The notes: generated by a model not told the origin, from the sequence alone. DNA of 64,000 nt from Bacteroidota bacterium (GCA_004322215.1 SCSM01000013.1:62001-126000); one strand, 5' to 3'; shown: positions 12,697-21,860, counted from the first letter of the stretch. Translations and numbers: made by a program.

Positions 12697-13158
12697 ATGA
12701 AACACATTGGAAATTTGAAGCACGCTGAAGGTGCGAGACATAAGAAGAAAAGAATCGGAAGAGGTCCCGGTTCCGGATATGGCGGTACCTCAACCAAAGG
12801 ACATAAGGGACAGCAATCACGTTCGGGTGCAAGGGTGCATATATGGTTTGAGGGTGGTCAGATGCCATTGAACAGGCGGCTGCCGAAGTTCGGTTTTTTC
12901 AACAGGAACCGGGTTGATTACCAGGTTGTCAATGTCGGCAAGCTCCAGGAACTGGCAGAAAAAAATAAATTTGAAGATAATAAAATTAATTTTGACATTT
13001 TATATAATCTCGGTGTTATCAGTAAGAAGACATTGCCATTGAAAATTCTCGGCAATGGAACTGTTAGCACTGCATTGAAAGTTGAAGCACACAGTGTTTC
13101 TGCATCGGCGAAGCAAAAAATTGAAACTGCCGGAGGGACCGTAACGACTCATGAGTAG
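12697..13158 (+). CDS. rplO: 50S ribosomal protein L15
   Basis: KRIGRGPGSGYGGTSTKGHKGQQSRSG. Confidence 0.97.
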   Translation: MKHIGNLKHAEGARHKKKRIGRGPGSGYGGTSTKGHKGQQSRSGARVHIWFEGGQMPLNRRLPKFGFFNRNRVDYQVVNVGKLQELAEKNKFEDNKINFDILYNLGVISKKTLPLKILGNGTVSTALKVEAHSVSASAKQKIETAGGTVTTHE

Positions 13159-14494
13159 TTTTGTTCAGACAATACAGAATATCTTCAGGATTGAAGAGCT
13201 TAGGAAGAGGATTATAACAACTCTGCTGATACTTATTGTTGTCAGGGTTGGAGCTCATATCACTCTTCCCGGAATTGATATTACAGTTCTGAAAGCAACG
13301 ACAGGTACCGATGAAGGTACGCTTTTCGGATTGTTCGATTTATTTGTCGGAGGTGCATGGTCTAACGCTGCTGTATTTGCACTCGGTGTAATGCCTTACA
13401 TCACTGCATCAATTATTCTTCAGCTTGGTGGAATCGTTGTTCCAGAGTTGCAGCGGCTTCAGAGAGAAGGCGAAGAAGGAAGAAGAAAAATCACTCAATG
13501 GACAAGGTATCTGACTGTTCTGATTGCAGCATTACAGGCTTATGGTACAAGCATCAGATTATTAAATACTCCTACTTCAGGAGCCCCACTGGTTCCGGTT
13601 AGCGGTTTGTTATTTACTATGTCAACCGTATTTTTACTGACCGCCGGCACAATATTCATGATGTGGCTCGGCGAACAGATAACCGACAGGGGTATAGGTA
13701 ATGGAATTTCATTAATAATCTTTATCGGAATTATTGCACGGCTTCCTGCCTCTGCTTTCCAGGAATATAAATTGATTGAAGTAGGACAGAGAAACTGGAT
13801 TGTAGAATTAATAATACTTGTCATTCTTGTTGCCATAATTGCAGGAGTGGTTCTTGTCACACAGGGAGCCAGGAGGATACCTGTGCAATATGCCCGCAGG
13901 CAGGTTGGTAGAAAAGTTTATGGAGGAACAACTCAATATATACCGTTAAGAGTGAATACGGCTGGTGTTATGCCTATAATTTTTGCACAATCACTCATGT
14001 TTGTTCCGAATACTATATTAAGCTTTTTTCCTGAATCACAATTCCTCTCAAGTTTGGCACATTTATTTAGTGACAGATCGTTTGTGTATGCAATCATTTA
14101 CGGATTGATGATAGTATTTTTTACATATTTTTATACTGCAATCGTTTTTAATCCGAAAGACATTGCAGACAACATGAAAAAACAGGGAGGTTTCATACCG
14201 GGAATAAGACCCGGAAAACCGACCTCCGAATATATAGACCAAATATTAACGAGGATAACATTGCCGGGTTCGGTATTTCTAGCAATAATAGCAATATTAC
14301 CGACATTTGTTACAAGTATTTTTGCAGTAACAAGTAGCTTCGCTTCGTTCTTTGGAGGTACAAGCTTGCTGATTATGATAGGCGTGGCACTTGATACATT
14401 GCAGCAGATTGAATCTTACCTGCTTATGAGACATTATGACGGTTTTATGAAAAGCGGTAGAATCAAAGGCAGGGTAGGACAAGGTGGTTTTTAA
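13151..14494 (+). CDS. secY: Preprotein translocase subunit SecY
   Basis: Multi-TM; PLRVNTAGVMPIIFAQSLM; QQIESYLLMRHYDGFMKSGRIKGR; operon position. Confidence 0.98.
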   Translation: MSSFVQTIQNIFRIEELRKRIITTLLILIVVRVGAHITLPGIDITVLKATTGTDEGTLFGLFDLFVGGAWSNAAVFALGVMPYITASIILQLGGIVVPELQRLQREGEEGRRKITQWTRYLTVLIAALQAYGTSIRLLNTPTSGAPLVPVSGLLFTMSTVFLLTAGTIFMMWLGEQITDRGIGNGISLIIFIGIIARLPASAFQEYKLIEVGQRNWIVELIILVILVAIIAGVVLVTQGARRIPVQYARRQVGRKVYGGTTQYIPLRVNTAGVMPIIFAQSLMFVPNTILSFFPESQFLSSLAHLFSDRSFVYAIIYGLMIVFFTYFYTAIVFNPKDIADNMKKQGGFIPGIRPGKPTSEYIDQILTRITLPGSVFLAIIAILPTFVTSIFAVTSSFASFFGGTSLLIMIGVALDTLQQIESYLLMRHYDGFMKSGRIKGRVGQGGF

Positions 14495-14512
14495 GTGAAT
14501 GAGTCTTAAAAA

Positions 14513-15298
14513 ATGAAATTCCCGTATATAAAAACCGAAAATGAAATCAGCAAGATAGAAAAATCGTGCAGAATCGTTGCCGAAACTCTTACTTTAATCG
14601 GCAAATATATGGTGGCTGGAACTGAAACGATGGAAATTGATAGAATAGCTGAAGATTTTATTTTATCAAAAGGTGCAAAGCCCGCTTTTAAAGGGTATGT
14701 AGTTGACGGAAAAAAGTTCCCTTATACATTATGTATTTCGATTAACGATGAAGTCGTTCACGGGATGCCCGGAAGAAGAAAACTCGAAGAAGGACAGATT
14801 GCTTCTATTGACTGCGGTGCAGAATTGGACGGATATTTCGGAGACAGTGCCGTTACTTATGCAGTTGGTAATGTTACCGAAGAAAAACTACGGTTGATGA
14901 GCACCACCCAGGAAGCTTTGATGCTTGGAATCGAAAAAGCCGTCAGCAAGAATAAAGTCTATGATATATCGAGAGCTATTCAGGAGTTTGTTGAAGGAAA
15001 AGGGTATTCGGTAACACGCGAACTGGTTGGGCATGGAATAGGAAAGAATCTTCACGAAGAACCCCCTGTTCCGAATTTCGTTCCGCCGCTTCTGCACAGG
15101 TCGAAATATCCGAATATAAAGCTTGAAAAAGGAATGGCTCTTGCAATCGAACCTATGGTTCACCAGGGGACAAAATTTGTTAAAACGGAAGCAGACGGCT
15201 GGACTGTCAGAACTGTGGACGGAAAGCCGGCAGCTCATTTTGAGCACACTGTCATTGTTGATGACAATTATCCTTTAATTTTGACTGTTAGAGATTGA
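14513..15298 (+). CDS. map: Type I methionine aminopeptidase
   Basis: SINDEVVHGMPG, DCGAELDGYFGDSAVTYAVG, GHGIGKNLHEEPPVPNF. Confidence 0.97.
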   Translation: MKFPYIKTENEISKIEKSCRIVAETLTLIGKYMVAGTETMEIDRIAEDFILSKGAKPAFKGYVVDGKKFPYTLCISINDEVVHGMPGRRKLEEGQIASIDCGAELDGYFGDSAVTYAVGNVTEEKLRLMSTTQEALMLGIEKAVSKNKVYDISRAIQEFVEGKGYSVTRELVGHGIGKNLHEEPPVPNFVPPLLHRSKYPNIKLEKGMALAIEPMVHQGTKFVKTEADGWTVRTVDGKPAAHFEHTVIVDDNYPLILTVRD

Positions 15299-15304
15299 TG
15301 AAAT

Positions 15305-15523
15305 ATGGCAAAGCAGGAATTGATACGCGTTGACGGAGTAATTGAGGAGACTCTCCCCAATACTCAATTTGTTGTCAAATTTGAAAACGGTCACAAAATT
15401 CTTGCTCATATTTCCGGCAAAATGAGAATGAATTTTATTAAAATTTTGCAGGGTGATAAGGTTACTGTTGAGTTATCGCCTTATGATTTGACAAAGGGTA
15501 GAATTATCTACCGATATAAATAG
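15305..15523 (+). CDS. infA: Translation initiation factor IF-1
   Basis: [72 protein letters not shown]. Confidence 0.98.
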   Translation: MAKQELIRVDGVIEETLPNTQFVVKFENGHKILAHISGKMRMNFIKILQGDKVTVELSPYDLTKGRIIYRYK

Positions 15524-15555
15524 AAAGAATATTTACTTATGATTTTGAGATTACG

Positions 15556-15672
15556 ATGAAAGTACAGGCATCAGTAAAAAAAAGAAATCCGGACGACAAG
15601 ATTGTTCGCCGTAAAGGAAGAATTTATATTATTAATAAAAAGAATCCCCGCTTTAAGCAGAGGCAGGGTTAA
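15556..15672 (+). CDS. rpmJ: 50S ribosomal protein L36, cysteine-less form
   Basis: 38 aa [38 protein letters not shown], located between infA and rpsM; below ORF-track length cutoff. Confidence 0.97.
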   Translation: MKVQASVKKRNPDDKIVRRKGRIYIINKKNPRFKQRQG

Positions 15673-15693
15673 TTATTAACAAGGAGTATTGTT

Positions 15694-16077
15694 GTGGCTA
15701 GAATTGCAGGTATAGACCTACCAAAGAACAAGCGCGGCGTAGTCGGGCTTACTTATGTTTTCGGAATAGGCAAGACAACATCCGAAAAGGTGCTGGCAAA
15801 AGCCGGTGTTGACGAAAGCAAAAAGGTTAACGATTGGACAGATGATGAAATAGCACGAATTCGTTCGGTTATTCAGGAAAGCGTTAAAGTCGAGGGTCAG
15901 CTTCGCTCTGAGGTTCAGATGAACATCAAGCGTCTTATGGACATTGGCTGCTATCGCGGTCTCAGGCACAGGAAAGGATTGCCTGTGAGAGGACAGAGAA
16001 CGAGAACCAATTCCAGGACACGCAAGGGTAAGCGCAAAACCGTTGCTGGAAAGAAGAAAGCTATGGCTAAGAAATAA
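15694..16077 (+). CDS. rpsM: 30S ribosomal protein S13 (GTG start)
   Basis: [26 protein letters not shown]...[24 protein letters not shown]. Confidence 0.98.
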   Translation: MARIAGIDLPKNKRGVVGLTYVFGIGKTTSEKVLAKAGVDESKKVNDWTDDEIARIRSVIQESVKVEGQLRSEVQMNIKRLMDIGCYRGLRHRKGLPVRGQRTRTNSRTRKGKRKTVAGKKKAMAKK

Positions 16078-16129
16078 TCCTAACGGTACTTTGTACTTTG
16101 TAATTTTTTTATAATATTTTTAAAGTAAC

Positions 16130-16516
16130 ATGGCAACAGTAAAAAAGAAAACAAAGAAAAAAATTGTATCCGATATACATGGTAAAGTGTTTATCAGGGC
16201 ATCCTTCAATAATGTAATGGTTACCATTACCGACATGTATGGTAACACGATTTGCTGGTCATCAGCAGGAAAGAACGGATTCAGGGGCTCAAAGAAAAAT
16301 ACTCCTTATGCTTCGCAGGTATCAGCCGAGCGCACAGCTAAGGAAGCTTATGACCTCGGACTGAGAAAAGTTGATGTGGTTGTGAAAGGTCCTGGCGCAG
16401 GGAGAGAAGCTGCTATTAGAGCATTATCAATAGCGGGACTTGAAGTTCACAGCATTCTTGACAAAACCCCGATACCTCACAACGGATGCAGACCGTCTAA
16501 GAGAAGAAGGGTATAA
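16130..16516 (+). CDS. rpsK: 30S ribosomal protein S11
   Basis: [43 protein letters not shown]...[18 protein letters not shown]. Confidence 0.98.
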   Translation: MATVKKKTKKKIVSDIHGKVFIRASFNNVMVTITDMYGNTICWSSAGKNGFRGSKKNTPYASQVSAERTAKEAYDLGLRKVDVVVKGPGAGREAAIRALSIAGLEVHSILDKTPIPHNGCRPSKRRRV

Positions 16517-16578
16517 TATTAGATTTTTGATAATTAAATTAACAGCCATTTAATAAATAAACAGCAGAACAGGCAAGT

Positions 16579-17604
16579 ATGAATATTCAAATGCAAATGC
16601 CCGAGAGGGTACAGATTGAGGAAACACAAAAAAAGAACCACGGAACATTTGTTCTTCAGCCGCTGGAGCAGGGCTATGGCGTTACTATTGGTAACTCGCT
16701 CCGCCGTATTCTTTTATCATCGATTCCCGGTGCTGCAATAATTGGCGTCAAGATTACCGATGTTTTGCATGAATTCCAGACAATACCCGGTGTTGTTGAA
16801 GATGTGTCAGAGATTATTCTTAATCTGAAATCAGTCAGATTGAAAACTGTTGATAAAAAGGCACAATGGATTAATTTCCATTTGAAAGGACCGATTGTGT
16901 GGACTGCTAAGGACATACAGGATGCGACCGATGACATTGAGGTACTCGACCCGAGCCATTATATTGCAACATTAGCAGATGATGCTGAATTTGAGGTCGA
17001 ACTTAGAATAGGCAAAGGCAAGGGATATGTCCCGGCTGAAGACCATCAGTTAACCGATTTCCCGATTGGGATGCTTCCTATTGATGCGATATATACACCG
17101 ATTAAAAACGTTATTTATACGATAGAACCGTACAGGGTGGGACAAAAGACAGATTATGAAAAACTGATTCTGGATGTTATCACTGACGGAACGATTGCTC
17201 CCGATGAAGCACTTCATAATTCGGCAAAAATTATGAATGACCACATAAAGTTGTTCATTCACTTCAACGAAGAAGAAGAAGAATTGCCACCACCGATTCC
17301 CGTCGAGGAAGAAGTTAAAGAGGCAGAGAGAAACCGTCTGCGTAAGATTTTATTGACTCCAGTTGATGAGCTTGAATTATCGGTCAGGGCGCACAATTGC
17401 CTTAAGGCAGCCAATATCAAAAATCTTGCAGAGTTGATTTCACTCCAGGAGCATGAACTCCTTAAATTCAGAAATTTCGGTAGGAAATCTCTTGCGGAAT
17501 TAGGTGAAGTTGTTCATTCGTTCGGATTGGAATTCGGAATGAATATAGATAAATATATAAAAGATGAACCTAAAAAAGTAAGCTTGCTTACTGATAACTA
17601 TTAA
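16579..17604 (+). CDS. rpoA: DNA-directed RNA polymerase subunit alpha
   Basis: PLEQGYGVTIGNSLRRILLSSIPGAA; C-terminal domain ELELSVRAHNCLKAANIKNLAELISLQEHELLKFRNFGRKSLAEL. Confidence 0.98.
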   Translation: MNIQMQMPERVQIEETQKKNHGTFVLQPLEQGYGVTIGNSLRRILLSSIPGAAIIGVKITDVLHEFQTIPGVVEDVSEIILNLKSVRLKTVDKKAQWINFHLKGPIVWTAKDIQDATDDIEVLDPSHYIATLADDAEFEVELRIGKGKGYVPAEDHQLTDFPIGMLPIDAIYTPIKNVIYTIEPYRVGQKTDYEKLILDVITDGTIAPDEALHNSAKIMNDHIKLFIHFNEEEEELPPPIPVEEEVKEAERNRLRKILLTPVDELELSVRAHNCLKAANIKNLAELISLQEHELLKFRNFGRKSLAELGEVVHSFGLEFGMNIDKYIKDEPKKVSLLTDNY

Positions 17605-17645
17605 TTGAAAGAAACTTTTTTGTTTTGTATTGACAGAGTAATAAA

Positions 17646-18308
17646 ATGAGACACCAGGTTAGAGGAAGAAAATTAAACAGAACGGCATCGCACAGGAATG
17701 CATTGTTGAAAAATCTTGCGACTTCACTGTTCGAACATAAACACGTTAGGACTACACTTGCAAAAGCAAAAGAGCTTAGACCATACGCTGAGCATTTAAT
17801 TACAAAAGCGAAAAAAGCTTTGCAAAATGAAAAAGGAGGATTGCTCCCGGAAGGACAAAAGGTTGATATTCACAACCGTAGGATTGTCGGAAGAGACATA
17901 ACTAATAAAGCTGTATTGCAGGAATTGTTCGATACAATCGCGCCACTTGTCGAGGAAAGACCGGGTGGCTATTGCAGAATAACAAAAATTGGTAACCGGA
18001 GGGGAGATGCAGGCGATGCAGCTATCATCGAATTGGTTGACTGGTCGGCTCCACAGGATGGCACTTCATCTTTGAAAGCAAGAAAGAAAGCAATGGCAAA
18101 GAAAGCCGAAGGAAAGAAATCCAAAGCAAAGAAAGCCAAGAAAGTTGAAGAAGAAGTCAAGGGATCTGAGGTAATTGAAACCGTTACAGAAGAGAAAGTA
18201 ACTGAAGCTGACGTCCGGGAAGAAATAACCGAAGAAAAAAATGAAGAAATCACTGATTCTGAAACTATTGAACCATCCGATGAGGAACCAAAGCCCGAAG
18301 AAAAATAA
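17646..18308 (+). CDS. rplQ: 50S ribosomal protein L17 with ~90 aa Lys/Glu-rich C-terminal tail
   Basis: MRHQVRGRKLNRTASHRNALLKNLATSLFEHKHVRTTLAKAKELRPYAEHLITKAK. Confidence 0.97.
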   Translation: MRHQVRGRKLNRTASHRNALLKNLATSLFEHKHVRTTLAKAKELRPYAEHLITKAKKALQNEKGGLLPEGQKVDIHNRRIVGRDITNKAVLQELFDTIAPLVEERPGGYCRITKIGNRRGDAGDAAIIELVDWSAPQDGTSSLKARKKAMAKKAEGKKSKAKKAKKVEEEVKGSEVIETVTEEKVTEADVREEITEEKNEEITDSETIEPSDEEPKPEEK

Positions 18309-18333
18309 ATTTTATAATTATTTAAATTTTTAG

Positions 18334-18363
18334 AAAGGCATCAAAGAAGATGCCTTTTTTTTT
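18334..18363 (+). terminator. Intrinsic terminator of the ribosomal superoperon
   Basis: AAAGGCATC-AAAGAA-GATGCCTTT perfect 9-bp stem followed by T-tract, 26 nt after rplQ stop. Confidence 0.9.
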
Positions 18364-18389
18364 ATAAGAGAATGAAAAATAAAAATATT

Positions 18390-18746
18390 TTATTCCGACA
18401 ACAAAGACTCTTCCGGTACACCCAGCTTATCATTCAATGTTCTCATCATTTGTAATGACAATTTTCTTTTTCCAGATAATATTTCTGAAACCCTGCTTCT
18501 GTATCCAGGATAACATCTCAAATCTGACATTTTCATTCCAAGTTGTTCCAACCTAAACTTTACCGCCTCTAATGGATTCGGTGCTTCAATTAAAAATCTC
18601 TCTTTTTCATTGTTTTCAACAAGAATTGATAAAATATCCAGCTCATCCGATTCCTTTGAACCTGATTTTAAACTCTTTTGCATAAGTACGTAAATCCTTT
18701 CCAGGGCTTTTTCGTAATGCTTCTTATTTTTTATTGGTTTTAACAT
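18390..18746 (-). CDS. higA: HigA-type HTH antitoxin/regulator (COG5499-like)
   Basis: MLKPIKNKKHYEKALERIYVLMQ...ELDILSILVENNEKERFLIEAPNPLEAVKFRLEQLGMKMSDLR...RSRVSEILSGKRKLSLQMMRTLNDKLGVPEE. Confidence 0.85.
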   Translation of the reverse strand: MLKPIKNKKHYEKALERIYVLMQKSLKSGSKESDELDILSILVENNEKERFLIEAPNPLEAVKFRLEQLGMKMSDLRCYPGYRSRVSEILSGKRKLSLQMMRTLNDKLGVPEESLLSE

Positions 18747-18761
18747 TACTTATATATTTTT

Positions 18762-18974
18762 TTAATTATCCTGACTCACAGCTTCTAATACAGATTTAAC
18801 AATTTTGGGATGCAATGATTTGTTTGAATGAAATGGAATAACAAATCTCTCCTCATTTCTAAAATAAATTCTATGACTTCCTTTTGACCTGAGTAATATA
18901 AATCCTGAATTTAAAAGCATTTTTTCGGCTTCTTTAGCAGTTAATACAGGTAGTTTAGGCAATAGCGACCTCAA
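18762..18974 (-). CDS. hicA: HicA-family mRNA interferase toxin
   Basis: LTAKEAEKMLLNSGFILLRSKGSHRIYFRNEERFVIPFHSNKSLHPKIVKSVLEA. Confidence 0.88.
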   Translation of the reverse strand: MRSLLPKLPVLTAKEAEKMLLNSGFILLRSKGSHRIYFRNEERFVIPFHSNKSLHPKIVKSVLEAVSQDN

Positions 18975-19179
18975 TACTGGTTGAATAAATATCTTTATTT
19001 AGTATGATTGAATCCTTGTCAGGGTCAATTGTTTCAAGATATAGTTCAACAGCTTCTTTAATATTTGTAACTGCTTCTTCGAATGTTTCTCCTTGAGTAT
19101 GGCACCCCTTTAATTCTGGACAATATACATAATAACCATACTCATCTTTTTCTATAATAACAGTTAATTTCCCTCTCAT
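18955..19179 (-). CDS. hicB: HicB-family antitoxin (overlaps hicA by 20 nt)
   Basis: LTVIIEKDEYGYYVYCPELKGCHTQGETFEEAVTNIKEAVELYLE. Confidence 0.9.
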   Translation of the reverse strand: MRGKLTVIIEKDEYGYYVYCPELKGCHTQGETFEEAVTNIKEAVELYLETIDPDKDSIILNKDIYSTSIEVAIA

Positions 19180-19249
19180 TTAATTCTCCAACTAATATCT
19201 TAATTAAACTAATTAAAACGTTACTAATATAATAATATTTAGTATATAA

Positions 19250-19328
19250 TAAAGATAAAAAAAAAAGAGCCAAGGGTACAACCCCCGGCTCACAGGTTTA
19301 GAGGACTCATAATTAAACCTGTTTTTTT
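19250..19328 (-). terminator. Tandem hairpins downstream of the T9SS-tailed anti-sigma gene
   Basis: ACAGGTTTA(19292-19300)/TAAACCTGT(19314-19322), and GAGCC(19267-19271)/GGCTC(19287-19291), the latter followed by U-tract on minus strand. Confidence 0.75.
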
Positions 19329-21255
19329 ATTCTACTATAACTCTCTGAACTGCCTGCTCGCCTTTGTCGCTGCGGACTGAAATCAAATACATACCTGGCT
19401 CGATGTCCTGAAGTTTAAAGCTCTCGCTTCTGTCACCACTTGGAAATGATTTCATAGCTGACAGCTCTGCAATTTTTCTTCCGGATAAATCGTGCAAAAT
19501 AATACTAAGCATTCTCGGTTCGAGTAATGTGAAGCTTAGATTTACTTTCCCGGATGTGGGATTGGGAAACACTGTCAGATTTTCCAATGCACCGCTGCAT
19601 GAACGCCATACATCAAAATATGTATCTTTACCTGCAATTGTAGCTGCTTCGCATATATTATCTGCATCCTGTAAAATTTTTATTTCCGGCTCCAATTTGT
19701 TCCTTACCTCAGCAGGTAATGCTTCGAGTAACTTTGGAGTCGGGTCATACCAGAATATAAATGAATATGACCTCGGTGATTCGCCCTTCACTGGTATTTC
19801 TATTGGAATCAGCTTGTTAATCTTTATATATTTATCAATATTAATCTCTATGTTCTTCAATTTATTATCGAGTTCCTTCAACCGCATATCGTTCAACTTG
19901 ATTTTTATATCTTTTAACTTTTTAATACTGCTGTCGAGCTTCATTGAATCATCGTCGTATTCTTCGATTCTAATTCTGTATTTCCTGATTTTCTTTCCGA
20001 CATTTTGCTTGTCCTGCTCAAGTTCTTTCAGGTATTCATCCTGGAGTTCAGGAAATGAATGAAACTCATATAAATTATCAGGATTCGGTATATCAGGAAC
20101 TATTATATTGGGAAAACATAATGAATCGAGTGATTCAAATCCTCTAAATAATGTATCCCATTTAAAATCTAATGCACATGATGTATCAAATTTAAACACT
20201 TTGAATTTATGTCTCAAACTATCGAGATTCATCCTGGAATATTTAAGATATTTTTTACTCGTATCATATTTCTTCATTGCTTCTTTCATAATAGAATCAA
20301 TATTGTTCTTATTATATTTTAATGTATATACTCTCATTGCTTTTGAATAAGCATCATTCACCATCGAATCAACATTGATTTCAACATCGTAATTCTTTTT
20401 GAACCTTTTATTATTATACTTTTTTCTACTTCCTTTAGATGAAGTGTCAGAAATAGATATAACTTTAACAATTGATTTATTATTATTGTCATCATCCAAA
20501 TTCTCTGCTACTGCACGATTGATTAATGATATTGTTTCTTCTTCATCTACTCTCTTATTACTGTCTTTCAGGAAAGGAGAAAGAAATTTACTCGAGTATT
20601 TTGCCTGAATCAAATGGGCTCCATCGTCATCGAGAACGAACACTCTCCTGTTTCCCGCATTATCGGTAATCAGCCGTGGAGAGAAATCAGGAACATTATT
20701 TTCTTCTACCGACAACTTTGAATCATCGGACATGGAGAATCCCCCCTTGACATATAATGTACACAAAATCGGTTTTTTCCCTTTTGTGTCCCAGTAAATC
20801 AGTTTAGGATTATCAGGATTTTTTTCATCAATTTTAATCCCAAGCTTATCGAGGTCTGTATCCTGGAGTTTGACAATCTGCACACCTTTCACATTCACTT
20901 CGGAATTATTTTGATTTTCTTCTGTTGAATCGGTCAACAGTGAATTATTATTAGAATTATTTGTCTGTGAATTATCATTTCTTATTAAATAATTTTCTTT
21001 TACCTGATTTGAATTATTATCATTACTTGCAATGTTGAATGCTGCTATTCCTACTGTAGCTGCTGCTGCAGCAATTGTTGCCAATTTAAACATAATCGGT
21101 GCTCCTTTATAGTAATTTATTATATTTCCAAAAACAGTTCTTTTATTTGAAGCAAAATTTTCAATTAAAGAGCGGGCATCCTCGCCTGACAAGACCGGCT
21201 CCTGGTTTCTTGCCTTAAGGAAATAATCTTCAATATTTTTCTTTTCGTTATTCAT
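19327..21255 (-). CDS. Anti-sigma-like single-pass membrane protein with C-terminal T9SS type A sorting domain
   Basis: ~54 aa polar N-terminus, one hydrophobic segment MFKLATIAAAAATVGIAAFNIA, long Asn/Lys-rich region, C-terminus NLTVFPNPTSGKVNLSF...LHDLSGRKIAEL...IEPGMYLISVRSDKGEQAVQRVIVE; 4-nt overlap with ECF sigma gene. Confidence 0.75.
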   Translation of the reverse strand: MNNEKKNIEDYFLKARNQEPVLSGEDARSLIENFASNKRTVFGNIINYYKGAPIMFKLATIAAAAATVGIAAFNIASNDNNSNQVKENYLIRNDNSQTNNSNNNSLLTDSTEENQNNSEVNVKGVQIVKLQDTDLDKLGIKIDEKNPDNPKLIYWDTKGKKPILCTLYVKGGFSMSDDSKLSVEENNVPDFSPRLITDNAGNRRVFVLDDDGAHLIQAKYSSKFLSPFLKDSNKRVDEEETISLINRAVAENLDDDNNNKSIVKVISISDTSSKGSRKKYNNKRFKKNYDVEINVDSMVNDAYSKAMRVYTLKYNKNNIDSIMKEAMKKYDTSKKYLKYSRMNLDSLRHKFKVFKFDTSCALDFKWDTLFRGFESLDSLCFPNIIVPDIPNPDNLYEFHSFPELQDEYLKELEQDKQNVGKKIRKYRIRIEEYDDDSMKLDSSIKKLKDIKIKLNDMRLKELDNKLKNIEINIDKYIKINKLIPIEIPVKGESPRSYSFIFWYDPTPKLLEALPAEVRNKLEPEIKILQDADNICEAATIAGKDTYFDVWRSCSGALENLTVFPNPTSGKVNLSFTLLEPRMLSIILHDLSGRKIAELSAMKSFPSGDRSESFKLQDIEPGMYLISVRSDKGEQAVQRVIVE

Positions 21256-21860
21256 TTTTCACCTCTATGCGAAATTTTATTCAATTCAAATTTTTCCGTT
21301 TTACTATCTGAAAAAGCTTTCCCATTCTTTTTCTCAAAAAAAATCCTCTTTGGTTTCGGACTATAATCATCCTTCATGATTTTTTCCAGCATATCTCTTC
21401 CTCTTTTCAATCGTGACTTCACTCCCGACAATGTCCCGCCCTGAACTTCCCTGATTTCATCGAGTGTGAATCCCGATATTTCAAACAATATGATAGCTTC
21501 CCTGTACTTTTCTTTTAATTTATTCAATGCGTTGTAAAGCACTTTAACATCAACGTTATTTTCTACATAATCGGAACTAAAAGGAAGCTTTTCTGCTTTT
21601 TCATTATCAAATTCTTTAAATAATTTTCTTCTCCATTTTCCTCTTTTGAAATGACGGCTCGCAATTGTAAACACAAAACTTTTGAAAGATTCCTTTTTCT
21701 TCACTCTGCTGAAATTCTCAAAAGCCGCAAGAATCGTATCGCTTACTAGGTCACGCGAATCCTCGCGATTCCTTGTCAATGCCATTGCATAACCCGAAAG
21801 CTGTCCGAGAACGGGTTCGAGCAGTTTCAGAAATTCTTCCTTTTTTTCCCTGTCCGTCAT
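21252..21860 (-). CDS. ECF-type RNA polymerase sigma factor
   Basis: Region 2 NREDSRDLVSDTILAAFENFSRVKKKESFKSFVFTIASRHFKR; region 4 LKEKYREAIILFEISGFTLDEIREVQGGTLSGVKSRLKRGRDML. Confidence 0.92.
   Translation of the reverse strand: MTDREKKEEFLKLLEPVLGQLSGYAMALTRNREDSRDLVSDTILAAFENFSRVKKKESFKSFVFTIASRHFKRGKWRRKLFKEFDNEKAEKLPFSSDYVENNVDVKVLYNALNKLKEKYREAIILFEISGFTLDEIREVQGGTLSGVKSRLKRGRDMLEKIMKDDYSPKPKRIFFEKKNGKAFSDSKTEKFELNKISHRGEK

Noticed and set aside
430-17262. Numerous minus-strand ORFs (60-160 aa) opposite ribosomal genes
   Set aside because: Antisense shadows of confidently assigned CDS; translations lack any recognisable domain
19529-20608. Plus-strand ORFs opposite the T9SS-tailed anti-sigma gene
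   Set aside because: Hydrophobic Ser/Phe/Leu-rich antisense translations of a Lys/Asp/Asn-rich coding region
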